A DNA stretch of 64,000 nt, taken from NCBI GenBank assembly GCA_018417955.1, contig JACTVC010000004.1, positions 372,001-436,000 on the forward strand, given 5' to 3'. Under the pieces are notes generated by a model. That model saw only the letters and a list, made by a program, of their open reading frames with translations, was not told where the DNA came from and ran no database searches. Shown in pieces: positions 44,369-55,425 of the stretch. The stretch is from Laccaria trichodermophora. Its lineage: Eukaryota > Basidiomycota > Agaricomycetes > Agaricales > Hydnangiaceae. The translations under genes and the position numbers were made by a program. How positions within the stretch are numbered: position 1 is the stretch's first letter; each line of letters starts with the position of its first letter.

Positions 44369-45647
44369 TTGGGAGAAGTCAAAGCAATTGACAGCTTGGA
44401 AGTTCAGGTCACTATACCCACACAGGGCGTCACTCAGGGAATTTTGATGCCATATCTACGAAGAAACTTCCAGATTGGGGATGAGGTCCACATTGTGACA
44501 GGCCCGAATCCCGGGTTTATAGGATGGATGACGGCTGTTGAATCTGGAGCTGAAGGCGATCCAAAAATTTCTGTTGTTAACATATTGCAGGAGAAAGAGG
44601 TAATGTTTATGGGTCGAGAGGTCCTTACTTATAGCTTACCATTTATGGTTCAGGTTAGGACATCGTGTTCAAAGGTCAATTTTTTTTCTTCGCCATTTGT
44701 GTGGACAACAATACATCCAATACCACCTCCACCCCTGAACAGGCAGTACGCGATCGTCAAAATAATCAACAAAAAAAGGAAGCAGGATCCTGATGAAGGC
44801 CGGAAAGTCAGAATAAACGAAAATCCCAACCGCCGATATGAAGGCAAAGAAGTAGGTGTGGTTCACAGGAATTTTAAAGGTTACCACAGAAGAATCAAAT
44901 CTACGACCCCACAAGGAGACACCCAGGTTGAGCTGAATGCTACAGCTATATCCTCAATGAGAGTTGAATGTTTTCCTCTCATCCATTTACACATTCTGTA
45001 AGTTCATCTTGCATTTGACTTAATTGACTGATAGCTTTGGCAGCCAGAAAAATGATACACTTTCGGGTCTGCTGTCTGGACTTCACAATGTCTCTCAATT
45101 GACAGCACCTACTGTAAAAGAGGCAGGACCGTCATCTCTCATATGCTTGACTCCTCTTCCACTGCCCAGAGATATACCAGGAAGTCCAGCATGGGACCCT
45201 TCGCCAAGAGCACCTCAGCAAAACCAGGATGAGGGGGACAAAACACCTTTAGAGGCAGTTCTGTATTGGTTGGCCGATGATACCTTCAAAAATTATAAAT
45301 TTAGATTGAAAGTACATGATCCATCAAAACGGTTTGAAGGGGGGATTTACCATGGCAAGTTTGCACAATTCTTGTCCGCAATTGGTGGCAGTATTGCGAA
45401 GGTCTCAATCAACTTCAAAACCCCAGAAATACCAATACAGTATCTGTTGCCCCTCTGTCCAACGATGGAGGGGGAACTTGTTGTGCCACTTAGCAGTCCG
45501 CTTTGCGGTCAGCTTCTGAAGGTCGTGAAATACAATGATGGTCAATGTAGTTTGAAAGATCCAGCCAAACCACTTCTGTGTCTCAAGAATTACAAACCAC
45601 CTACCATGCAACCCGACCAGTTAGTCTCAGTGATGGGGATGATCTAG
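44369..45647 (+). pseudogene. Spt5-like KOW-domain protein fragment
   Basis: The N-terminus is missing: the frame emerges directly from the GGAATCC array without an ATG. It contains a KOW-like segment FQIGDEVHIVTGPNPGFIGW, then PPPPLNRQYAIVKIINKKRK and a second segment YEGKEVGVVHRNFKGYHRRI with KSTTPQGDTQVELNATAISS. A GT-AG intron (44998-45034) leads to a serine- and proline-rich part (GSPAWDPSPRAP) and a C-terminal domain ending PDQLVSVMGMI, TAG at 45645. KOW repeats with AWDP-type linkers recall transcription elongation factor Spt5. Such Spt5-like orphans are repeated near transposons in mushrooms, so I treat it as a duplicated fragment, not the housekeeping gene. Confidence 0.55.
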
Positions 45648-46756
45648 GGAATTTTGAAGTGCCTGAACAGTCATTTCTTATGCTGTTTTTTGTTGAGAGT
45701 CGCCCCTGGCTCCTGTGTATATATTCTATATCAACATTGCAATTCAGTACATTCTGAATACTCATTCATTTTCTGGTAGCAACACCTAGTTCTCCCTGAA
45801 TTCCCATCCTTCAGGGATGCTTTTCTGGTTGAACTGCAGATAATGAGATGAGTCGTATCATCAGCATCTTGTTGGCTGACATCCTCTCACCAATTACATG
45901 TAGGTAGCCATCTTTGAAAAGCAAGTCAACGTTGTCAGCTTCGAGCGTGTTCACCTTGTACTCAAGAAACAGCTGCAGCTTCTGTGGATCCAAAACCTAT
46001 GAAGGTGTTTAGCAAGGTAAAGACTTCGGCTTATCATTCTTACAATGACTTTTCCATTCATGCGAAGCTTTTGAAGGACTGTGATGAGGTCGAGGTCTCC
46101 ATTGTCATTGCACTCGACATCAATCTCTTGTCTGTGACACCAGTCTTTTGGCCCTTCAAAGTGTCATATGCAGAGTATGCGACAGGGAACTTCAGGAACG
46201 CTTTGCAGTTTTTTGCAAACTTCAGCTCCAGCTTCGTCTTTGTCCACCTGGAGAGGTTCTAAAGGCAAGCTCCGCATATCGACTGCCACCGTCTCAATAG
46301 GCAAGCTCCACATATCGACTGCCACCGTCTCAATACCCATCTCAATATTGGCTTGACTATCTTCATGCGTACCCAACACCTGAAATCGGAGTAAGTTTAT
46401 TTCAGCACATCTATCTGGCAGCGTCATCTCACAAAATTCATCAGAGCATTCTCGTAGTTGGTTTTGGTAGGCTCTGCATGGTTTCTTTTGGCAGTGGAGG
46501 GGACAGATAGTTGGAGCTTTTGACATAAAGACTTCAGGATATCCCTGCGAAACTTTTTGAGAGCGGTCAGCACAATAATATCTCATTGTAAGATACATTC
46601 GGTGTGTTCAATTGTTAGGTCTGCCATTACAAGTAAATGAGGGCATTGCAGTCCACTGACTCTTTAAAGGCTCAATTTCCATAGCAATGGCGACCATGTC
46701 CCAACTGTTGTTGTGTTTTTTGTTCTTGTATAACGACAGGAGAACAATGCCAACCT
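45648..46756 (-). other. Region with uncertain minus-strand ORFs
   Basis: Minus-strand frames at 45811-45993 (YKVNTLEADNVDLLFKDGYL) and 46164-46598 (CPLHCQKKPCRAYQNQLREC, cysteine-rich) may be gene fragments. I do not recognise a family. The second contains a 36-bp tandem duplication (46264-46340). Confidence 0.3.
46264..46340. repeat. 36-bp tandem duplication
   Basis: GGCAAGCTCCRCATATCGAC followed by TGCCACCGTCTCAATA occurs twice, end to end, with one base difference. In the minus-strand frame it duplicates the peptide IETVAVDMWSLP. Confidence 0.85.
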
Positions 46757-47429
46757 ATGGACTTGATAAGCTGCGACTTTTTCGCTCAAACTGCTCTAAT
46801 GCCTCCCCATCACATCCAACGTCACCACTTGTGTCCAACCATAAGGTCCATATTTTCCCCTGAGCGCTTGCTCACCCCTCCACCAAATACTCTAAGATCT
46901 GCATTCACTTTCATCAATCATTATGATGTTACAGATCCAGACAAGCCCGAAACAGCCAAGTCATCAAGTAGCAAATCATACTGCCCAATTCTGATGTTGA
47001 AACTGCGAGGGGAAGTGTCCTGGGCTTACAACCTTCAGGTTGAGATGAAAGTTGACAACAAACAATTCACAGATATACAAGTAAGGCCTAACTTTTATTG
47101 ATGCCTAAAGCCTCACTGATCCTTACTTAGGATCTAATCTCGTGATTGGTTGCCAACCACCTAGAGACCAGCCTTTCTTTTAGGCAACAATCCAGCACCG
47201 ATTTAGATACTGTTTATGAAAAGGTGATTTAGCTCAAGTTGAGTCAATGCGACTAACAAAGCTGCAGGCACTTGAAAAATTTCCATTGCTAAAGCGGTTC
47301 AAAGATAATTGGGCCATCTCTGACTTTGTGAAGCTTGAGCTGAAACGGACCATGCAGCAATCTCGGAGATCATGTAAGAAAAACTCAAAGGCACACATTT
47401 CCCCAGACAATGATTTCGACGACCAGTGA
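46757..47429 (+). pseudogene. Fragment of a mushroom multigene-family protein
   Basis: Two plus-strand pieces: NTLRSAFTFINHYDVTDPDK with VSWAYNLQVEMKVDNKQFTD (to about 47080), then LTKLQALEKFPLLKRFKDNW with AISDFVKLELKRTMQQSRRS ending HISPDNDFDDQ, TGA at 47427. A GT-AG intron probably joins them. The LEKFPLLKRF motif recurs in uncharacterised Agaricomycete proteins as far as I recall. No function known. Confidence 0.4.
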
Positions 47430-47814
47430 TTGGGCTGTGATTATCCCATGAGTGGCCCTTTCACTGGGATATTCACTTCGTTTCCTGGAAATACTCCAAA
47501 TCTGACATTTGCTTCATCCTTTTGACAGATTTGATGTCAGATTATATATATGTTGTTGTATATTTATGCAGACTATTTTTCAACTTTGGCTTGGATACAG
47601 ATTTTGAAATTGTTCAAGGATATGTTCTATCTACGGATTTTGTACTTGTAAGAAGCTGTGAAAGTATGATATATTAGGCTACATATTTCTTGTTTGTCCT
47701 AAGATTTGTCAACTTTTCAAAGGAATCAAACACAATTATAATAAATTTTGATGGAAATTTAAAAATATGACAATAAAATTCAGCCCTTGGCGGGATTGGT
47801 TGTCAGACTAAAAA
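47430..47814. other. AT-rich non-coding spacer
   Basis: No coding frame or repeat recognised. Confidence 0.4.
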
Positions 47815-48217
47815 TCTTATATTGAGTCCGTCTTATCAACAAACAATAGTCAAAAATGATTAATTTGTCCTTGCATCTGTCAAACTCTTCGCTTAGGTGT
47901 CTGATTGTCCCTTGTTTCAGGTGCCTGTTGTGGAGATATGAGGTAAAAGATTTTTCTCACTACTGTGTTTTTTTTTTTTTTTTGCATTTTTCTCCATGAA
48001 AACATCACCAAACAACATAATTTCAACAGATGGCTTGACAAACTTATGAAATGCCCATAGAGAATTTCTCATATTCTATCAGAAATCCCAGGCAATTTAA
48101 TGATTGAAAGGCTTAGGCTCATGTATTGAAATGCCTTTCATAAAAATCTCAGTGTTATAGATTGTTGTCTGTAGGCTTAAGTCTAGGTTATATGATAAAA
48201 AGTGGTAGCCACTAGTG
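47815..48217 (+). mobile_element. Foldback element fragment with right terminus
   Basis: Starts inside the nested-MITE sequence (AAAAATGATTAATTTGTC and CTGATTGTCCCTTGTTT, compare 31820-31887). It continues with the TGTGGAGATATGAGGTAAA module and ends ATGATAAAAAGTGGTAGCCA CTAGTG. No left arm is present. Confidence 0.75.
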
Positions 48218-48583
48218 ATTCTGTTGGATTTCTGGATTGTTCAACATGCAATAAATTTATTTTGTATTGCATGGAAGATATCTCTGAAGTGAAATCACAC
48301 AAAAGATTCTCAAGATTAACATCATCATGATCACATCCTTCAACTGTATATCCATTGGGTTTCAGTCGAGCAGGATAATATTGTGGAGCACCCCTAATTT
48401 GATTGGAAGATTAAACCAGCAAAGTAAAAACATTCCATCCTAACTAACCTCTTGTGACAACCTTTTATTGGACAGTGAAGGTGACAGTGTACTTTTCCCT
48501 AGTGCCCAACGAAGCCATTTAGGCATGCCATTCCTGGTCTGTCTGCAGTTGCTAGTCCTAAGAAGGGGTAGGAGGTAAATACT
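48218..48583. other. Non-coding spacer
   Basis: Nothing recognised. Confidence 0.35.
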
Positions 48584-48802
48584 TCATTGCAAGAAGCATC
48601 CCAAATTTGCAGAGGCATCCTTCAATGCCGCTATAAATTCGCATGCAGTCTTAATGTCATCAATGACTGGAATGAAGTTTATATGTTCTTTAAAGGGAAC
48701 TTCTTTGTCCAACCCATCTGTTGGTAGTGGATTTGGAGGGTTTGGATTAACCTGAGTCTTGGGATCTTGCCTGTCTTCATTTTCCATTGGGCCAATGCCC
48801 AA
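48584..48802 (-). pseudogene. Small relic resembling the C-terminal helices of a mushroom protein family
   Basis: The minus-strand frame encodes PTDGLDKEVPFKEHINFIPV and IDDIKTACEFIAALKDASAN. The DIKTA.EFI.ALK pattern is familiar from uncharacterised Agaricomycete proteins found among transposons. Too short to assign further. Confidence 0.35.
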
Positions 48803-48893
48803 ATGTTCAGGAGGATCAAACTAGAAAGAACAGATGTTGGGAAGAGAACTTATAACTTCAAATGGGCAATGAATTCACCATTTCATCATCAGA

Positions 48894-49353
48894 TTGAGGA
48901 TTTTGACAACCCTCTTCTCTTCCATCAGCGAGGCCAATGTCATGCTCCAGTCAAGGACCCAGAGACCCATGCTAGAAAGGAGGAATATTGAAAAACTTGC
49001 AGTTTATTCAAAAATGAAATTACCATTTCATGATCATCCAAATCCTCTCACATTGCCAACTCACCTTCGATCAAGCGAGGCTCATCCAAGTCCACCTCTA
49101 TGTCCTGCAATTGACTCAAAGATTGGCCGCCATGTCCTTGAGTCTGTCAGGTTTGTGGGATTGTTTTTTGATGATGCATATATGTTGAGTATGGCACCAT
49201 CTTTCCCTCACCCAGTTCCCCACCACATTGGCGGCATTTACATAGACAAGGCAGTTATTGTTGAGTTGGATTTTTGGGGTTGTTACTCATCACGAGCTTT
49301 AGGAAAAGTATCTGGTAGTGGGTTGCAAGTATATGTTTTGCCTCTTGCACAGG
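48894..49353 (+). pseudogene. Unknown protein fragment truncated by the Ty3 LTR
   Basis: The plus-strand frame includes LPFHDHPNPLTLPTHLRSSE and GGIYIDKAVIVELDFWGCYS with ALGKVSGSGLQVYVLPLAQ. It stops where the LTR begins (TGTAACGG at 49354). Hydrophobic beta-strand-like pattern, unrecognised. It may be an edge of an Spt5-like or related fragment. Confidence 0.35.
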
Positions 49354-49723
49354 TGTAACGGCGGACATGTGTCCTAGCAGTTGTACATGACTTAGGATCA
49401 TCATTTACTATTGTTTGCTTCTTGTTGTATATAGTTGTGCTACATTCTCTTGTAACTCACTCGATTACCACTATATACTTGACATGTGGATTGGGTCGCA
49501 GATATGACTTACAGTTAGGCTACCCATAGCCTCCCCTCCGGGATACCAGAGCCCGGCGTCGGGTGACAACGTCCCCCTTTCTGGGTCACTGGAACCCCCC
49601 TGCGTGAAGTCACATTCTGACTTCACGTGATCAACTCTCTCACAAGAACCTCGTATATTCTCCACTGCTATCTCATGCACGCAATCTCATCGAGAAGACA
49701 CGATTCATCGCTCGGTTTCACAA
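49354..49723 (+). repeat. Putative 5' LTR
   Basis: Begins TGTAACGGCGGACATGTG and ends CGCTCGGTTTCACA; a TGG-starting primer-binding-like stretch (TGGTGGGGGCACCGCGG) follows two bases later. It abruptly truncates the ORF at 48894-49353. The other LTR is not in the window, so the boundaries rest on TG...CA and the primer-site position only. Confidence 0.55.
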
Positions 49724-49848
49724 TGGTGGGGGCACCGCGGACTTCACCAAGATGAAGTCTGTGAGTGCATAGGCGCGGAGAACCCCCAAAAGGTAAGTCC
49801 TTCTGACACAATCTGTCAACTGACTATTGTACCTAGCCTACCTACAAC

Positions 49849-51010
49849 GACTGGTGGCTACCACTTTTATCATTAAACATGGACATAGGTCCATGTCCTT
49901 TCATATGAACTGTCACAAAGTTTATGAGAGGCATTTCATTAGGATGTCCTATCAATTTCATTCTTATAATTGTCTGAGCTTTTCATACACTATGGGGAGG
50001 TTTTGAGATATATTTCATAAGTCTTCATACTGATTTCATTACTGATTTCATATGCATTCCCTGGCAATTTCATTGTGCTTTCATTGGAATGTCCAGAGTA
50101 TTTCATTGCAATTTCATTAGAATGTCTAGGATATTTCATTGCACTTTCATTAGAATATGCAGAGTATTTCATTGCGCTTTCATTGAATATTTCATTAGAA
50201 TGTCTAGGGTATTTCATTGTGCTTTCATTAGAATGTCTAGGATATTTCATTGTCCTTTCATTAGAATATGCAGGGTATTTCATTGCACTTTCATTGAATA
50301 TTTCAGTAGAATGTCTAGGGTATTTCATTGTGCTTTCATTAGAATGTCTAGGATATTTCATTGTCCTTTCATTAGAATATGCAGGGTATTTCATTGCGCT
50401 TTCATTGAATATTTCATTAGAATGTCTAGGGCATTTCATTGCACTTTCATTAGAATGTGCAGGGTATTTCATTGTGCTTTCATTGAAAATTTCATTAGAA
50501 TGTCTAGGGTATTTCATTGCACTTTCATTAGAATGTCCAGGATATTTCATTGCACTTTCATTGGAATATGCAGGGTATTTCATTGCGCTTTCATTGAATA
50601 TTTCATTAGAATGTCCAGAGTATTTCATTGCAACTTTTTTTATTACAAAAGTTTGTAGTGTCCGCTTTTTTCATTACAAAAGTTTGTAATGTCTGCTTTT
50701 TGAAACTACAAAAGTTGACAGTGTCCTCTTTTGATATTTCAAAGTATGTAGTCTGCTTTTCTGACATTTAGTTTGAAGTATCCTTGACTATGTATTGGGT
50801 CATGGGGACATGATTGAAGGATTGAGTTGAGTTGACTTTTTTCTTGCTGTGATGTCATGCCTATCCTTGGCTTTCACATTGGTGGAGACTATACTTTCTA
50901 TTCAGATAGGAAGTCACCATCCTATCTTTCATATTAGTCATATTTATATTCAGATCAGTTGCCACTGTCATATGGCGCAGAGTCAATATATGTCTGTAGT
51001 CTTTTCAATT
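49849..51010 (+). mobile_element. Half foldback element in the Ty3 leader
   Basis: Left terminus GACTGGTGGCTACCACTTTT at 49849. An array of TTTCATTAGAATGTCTAGGG units (50060-50640) follows, then the TTTGTAGTGTCCGCTTTTT satellite (50640-50750). The sequence passes into Ty3 sequence near 51010 with no right arm. The first seven flanking bases would be CTACAAC, but no second copy is seen. Confidence 0.8.
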
Positions 51011-51011
51011 C

Positions 51012-51904
51012 ATGAGTAGGTATAACTGTCCAACCAGTCATCATGGCCAGTCTTGCCTGAAATTCGCAGCTAGCAAGAACCCTCTACTCGAGAATCCCGT
51101 GGACCCAGCTTCGTCACTCGACCTACTCATAGACGAAGAAACTCCATTCGAGACTTCTCCATTCTCGACAGCGCGTTCACTTGCTGCTTCCGGGAACCAT
51201 TCCCTTGAAGACTCAGACGATCAGGCTTCGTCGTCCATCACCTTTGTAACTTCCTCGCCAATTCCGTCTCCAGCGCGATCTCTCGCCGCTCCGGGAAGCC
51301 ACGGATTGACCAGGAAATCATTGTCTCTCCCAACTGACTCGAGCTATGCCCGCTGCCACTGCGCGAGTGCCCTCCCTGCTTGGGACCCTGCCGACAAGCT
51401 TTCCCTGACCCCTCTGACCCTATTGATGGTAACTCCAGGGCAACTCATACCCTGTCTACGCCCAGACCATCAACCACCTCCTCTTAAGCCAGGAGGCTGC
51501 CAGCGAACTGACTCCTCACTCTGTCTTATGAGTTCGTCAATCCCCTCCGCTGGAGAGGACCTCTCTAAAAACAAAACCCATAACACCAACAACTTGGCCA
51601 GCCGAGACCTCGTCACCCCTCTGACCACTAGGAAGAAAGGAAAGGGTGTGTCCATGGCGGAAGAACCAGACCCTGAAGCGATATCCCCTACACTCCACAA
51701 TCCAATGTCCTCCTCTGGGCCTGTCCTCACAGGTCCCCACACTCTGGATCACTCAACTATAGAAGGGCCTTCTTCGAATCCCACTGCTTTTTCAAGCGCG
51801 AGTTGACTACCAAAGGCTGGTAAATCCGTCTCCAATCCTCCTGCCGCTTCTAGGAGCGCAAGTAATAGTAGACAAGGCATTCAGAACAAAGGAACGCACA
51901 AGCC
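51012..51904 (+). pseudogene. Ty3 gag-like N-terminal region
   Basis: The frame from ATG 51012 is serine- and proline-rich (SLAASGNHSLEDSDDQASSS, SPIPSPARSLAAPGSHGLTR) with repeated ARSLAA.G.H motifs. A TGA at 51804-51806 sits where the frame otherwise continues (LPKAGKSVSNPPAASRSASN) to the FB3 insertion at 51905. Beyond FB3 the same frame resumes at 55428. There are no catalytic motifs, as usual for gag. The true start may lie upstream. Confidence 0.6.
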
Positions 51905-52069
51905 GACTGGTGGCTACCACTTTTATCATAATACCAAGGCATATGCCTAGAGCTAAATATCTATATCTCAAGCATAATTATGAAAGGCCTTTCATTTGAC
52001 TTGCTTATGTCTCTCATTCATTTAAATGCTGGGCTTCACTCATAAGTTGTAGGAGAATCACCCTTGTGA

Positions 52070-52690
52070 ATTTCATAAAGGTGGCTGGCAATTTCATTGC
52101 AGATTTTCATACTTATCTCTCAGTATTTCATTCTGAATTTCATATTTATCCCCACTGCTTTCATTGCGACTTTTCATTACTCAGCTCTCAATATTTCATT
52201 CTGAATTTCATATTTATTCCCACTGCTTTCATTGCGACTTTTCATTATTCAGCTCTCAATATTTCATTCTGAATTTCATATTTATCCCCACTGCTTTCAT
52301 TGCGACTTTTCATTATTCAGCTGACAGAATTTCATTCTGAATTTCATATTTATACCCACTGCTTTCATTGCGACTTTTCATTATTCAGCTCTCAATATTT
52401 CATTCTGAATTTCATACTTATCCCCACTGCTTTCATTTTGACTTTCATTGCAACTTTTCATTATTCAGCTCTCAGTATTTCATTCTGAATTTCATATTTA
52501 TTCCCACTGCTTTTATTGTGACTTTTCATTATTCAGCTCTCAACATTTCATTCTGAATTTCATATTTATTCCCACTGCTTTCATTGTGACTTTTCATTAT
52601 TCAGCTCTCAGTATTTCATTCTGAATTTCATATTTATCCTCACTGTTTTCATTGCAACTTTTCATATTTACCCCCAATATTTTCATTGGG
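52070..52690 (+). repeat. FB3 left-arm array, about 70-bp unit
   Basis: Units contain AGCTCTCAATATTTCATTCT, GAATTTCATATTTATTCCCA and CTGCTTTCATTGCGACTTTT. The right arm has only three to four units. Confidence 0.88.
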
Positions 52691-53149
52691 ATTTTTCAGA
52701 TGTATCCCACATGTCAGGGTCCATGCAATGGGCTTCCATGGAAGTGGTCACATGACCAGTTACCAAAAGTGGTCAAAAACAAAAGTTGTAGCCCTACAGT
52801 GTAGCTTCCCAAATCTGTTTGAATTGTATTCTGAAGTGCTCCCATTGTGGAGATATGAGGTAAAGGAATGTCAAAAGTGTTGCGTTTTTTTTTGTATTTT
52901 GTGTTTTTCTCTATGAAAACAAAACCAAATAACATGATTTCAGTATATTTAGAAAGCTAAAAGAAAGGGCTACAATTATTGTATCATGGGAAAAATGACC
53001 AAAAAAGGAAGGTGTATGCCCTACCATAACAGTCAGATATATGACAACAAAAAAGTCAGACTTATACTACACAGTTTACTGATGCACTATAAAAGACTAC
53101 AAAAGTTGCACTTAGACTACAAAGTTAGGGTTAGGGCCAAAAGGTTATG

Positions 53150-53560
53150 TTGACTACAAAGTTTGTAGTGTTGAGCCTTTTCATTAGAAAAGTTTGTAGT
53201 GTCCGCTTTTTATGACTACAAAAGTTTGTAGTGTGCGCTTTTTCATTAGAAAAGTTTGTAGTGTCCGCTTTTTATGACTACAAAAGTTTGTAGTGCACTC
53301 TTTTTTATTATAAAAGTTTGTAGTGTCTGCTTTTTGAGACTACAAAAGTTTGTAGTGTGTGCTTTTTCATTAGAAAAGTTTGTAGTGTCCGCTTTTTGAG
53401 ACTACAAAAGTTTGTAGTGTGCGCTTTTTCATTAGAAAAGTTTGTAGTGTGCGCTTTTTCATTAGAAAAGTTTGTAGTGTCCACTTTTTAAGACTACAAA
53501 AGTTTGTAGTGTGCGCTTTTTCATTAGAAGAGTTTGTAGTGTCTGCCTTTTCATTTAAAA
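53150..53560. repeat. FB3 internal satellite AAGTTTGTAGTGTCCGCTTT
   Basis: About twelve units of 30-36 bp alternate GTAGTGTGCGCTTTTTCATT and GTAGTGTCCGCTTTTTATGA. The mirror block is at about 54290-54530. It shares its core with the free satellite at 16050-16675. Confidence 0.88.
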
Positions 53561-55425
53561 AAGTTTGTAGTTGACATGTAGTTTATGGTGTCTTTGGCCC
53601 TATCTATGTCATGGGATGAGGTTGAAGGATTGCCAGTGGTGCAGCATTGGTATTTGACATCATGCACAAGTTGTCTTTCACAGTAGGAAAGGCCATTGAT
53701 ACCTGCTGTGCTATCTGAAAACATAATTGTGAGTTCATATGGAAATATGGCTGAGGGATTGACATCACTGTATATATGATCAGTTTCTGACATCATGCTC
53801 AAGGTGTCTTTCAAGCTAGAGAAGGCTATTCATGTTGATATCTACCCAAGACATGGTCAGCTTGCAACATGACCTGACTTAAAGACACCTCAAAGGATGA
53901 ATCAGCCCATTATATATCACATCTTGCCCAAGTTGGCTTTGAAGCTAGAGAAGGCTATTTATGTTGATATCTACTCAATACATGGTCAACTTAGAACATG
54001 ACCTAGAATACCTCAAAGGATGAATCAGCCTATCATCCTACAGCCCTCAAAGAGCTGTATCAAAGTTGACTATGTTTGGGACAGGCCAATAGCTATCAAT
54101 GTGAAAGCAGACAGTGTAAAAGCTCACTTGGGCATCATTTCAAAAACTCATGATATCATGTCAATCCTTCAGCCACAGTGCATGATGTCAAATACTAATG
54201 CTGCAGCACTGGCAATCCTTCAACCTCATCCCATAACATAGATAGGGCCAAAGACACCCTAAACTACATGTCAACTGCAAAATTTTTTAAATGAAAAGGA
54301 GGACACTACAAACTCTTCTGATAAAAAGTGCACACTACAAACTTTTGTAGTCTCAAAAAGCGGACACTACAAACTTTTATAATAAAAAAGAGCGCACTAC
54401 AAACTTTTGTAGTCATAAAAAGCGGACACTACAAACTTTTCTAATGAAAAAGCGCACACTACAAACTTTTGTAGTCATAAAAAGCGGACACTACAAACTT
54501 TTCTAATGAAAAGGCTCAACACTACAAACTTTGTAGTCAACATAACCTTTTGGCCCTAACCCTAACTTTGTAGTCTAAGTGCAACTTTTGTAGTCTTTTA
54601 TAGTGCATCAGTAAACTGTGTAGTATAAGTCTGACTTTTTTGTTGTCATATATCTGACTGTTATACACCTTCCTTTTTTGGTCATTTTTCCCACGATACA
54701 ATAATTGTAGCCCTTTCTTTTAGCTTTCTAAATATACTGAAATCATGTTATTTGGTTTTGTTTTCATAGAGAAAAACACAAAATACAAAAAAAAAACGCA
54801 ACACTTTTGACATTCCTTTACCTCATATCTCCACAATGGGAGCACTTCAGAATACAATTCAAACAGATTTGGGAAGCTACACTGTAGGGCTACAACTTTT
54901 GTTTTTGACCATTTTTGGTAACTGGTCATGTGACCACTTCCATGGAAGCCCATTGCATGGACCCTGACATGTGGGATACATCTGAAAAATCCCAATGAAA
55001 ATATTGGGGGTAAATATGAAAAGTTGCAATGAAAACAGTGGGGATAAATATGAAATTCAGAATGAAATACTGAGAGCTTAATAATGAAAAGTCGCAATGA
55101 AAGCAGTGGGAATAAATATGAAATTCAGAATGGAATATTGAGAGCTGAGTAATGAAAAGTCACATTGAAAGCAGTGGGAATAAATATGAAATTCAGAATG
55201 AAATACTGAGAGATAAGTATGAAAATCTGCAATGAAATTGCCAGCCACCTTTATGAAATTCACAAGGGTAATTCTCCTACAACTTATGAGTGAAGCCCAG
55301 CATTTAAATGAATGAGAGACATAGGCAAGTCAAATGAAAGGCCTTTCATAATTATGCTTGAGATATAGATATTTAGCTCTAGGCATATGCCTTGGTATTA
55401 TGATAAACAGTGGTAGCCACTAGTG

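Larger units (their letters stand above)
51905..55425. mobile_element. Foldback element FB3, 3521 bp, TSD ACAAGCC
   Basis: Left end GACTGGTGGCTACCACTTTT, right end AACAGTGGTAGCCACTAGTG. The perfect 7-bp duplication ACAAGCC lies at 51898-51904 and 55426-55432. The arms mirror each other about 53.67 kb: array of TTTCATTCTGAATTTCATAT units (left 52070-52690, right 54960-55240), GGTCACATGACC module, CTCCCATTGTGGA module and GTAGTGTCCGC satellite. Element plus one duplication is 3528 bp, a multiple of three, so the gag frame phase is kept on either side. No transposase. Confidence 0.93.

Noticed and set aside
44369..45647. Host SPT5 housekeeping gene
   Set aside because: It lacks the N-terminus and NGN region, starts inside a repeat array, and is short; better read as a duplicated KOW-domain fragment.
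49990..50689. Over 200-codon repeat ORFs on both strands (SLECLGYFIALSLE-like)
   Set aside because: Translation of the TTTCATTAGAATGTCTAGGG array; open on both strands because of composition, not selection.
24407..55425. CRISPR-like arrays
   Set aside because: Regular spacing is that of tandem satellites; there are no unique spacers and the host is a eukaryote.
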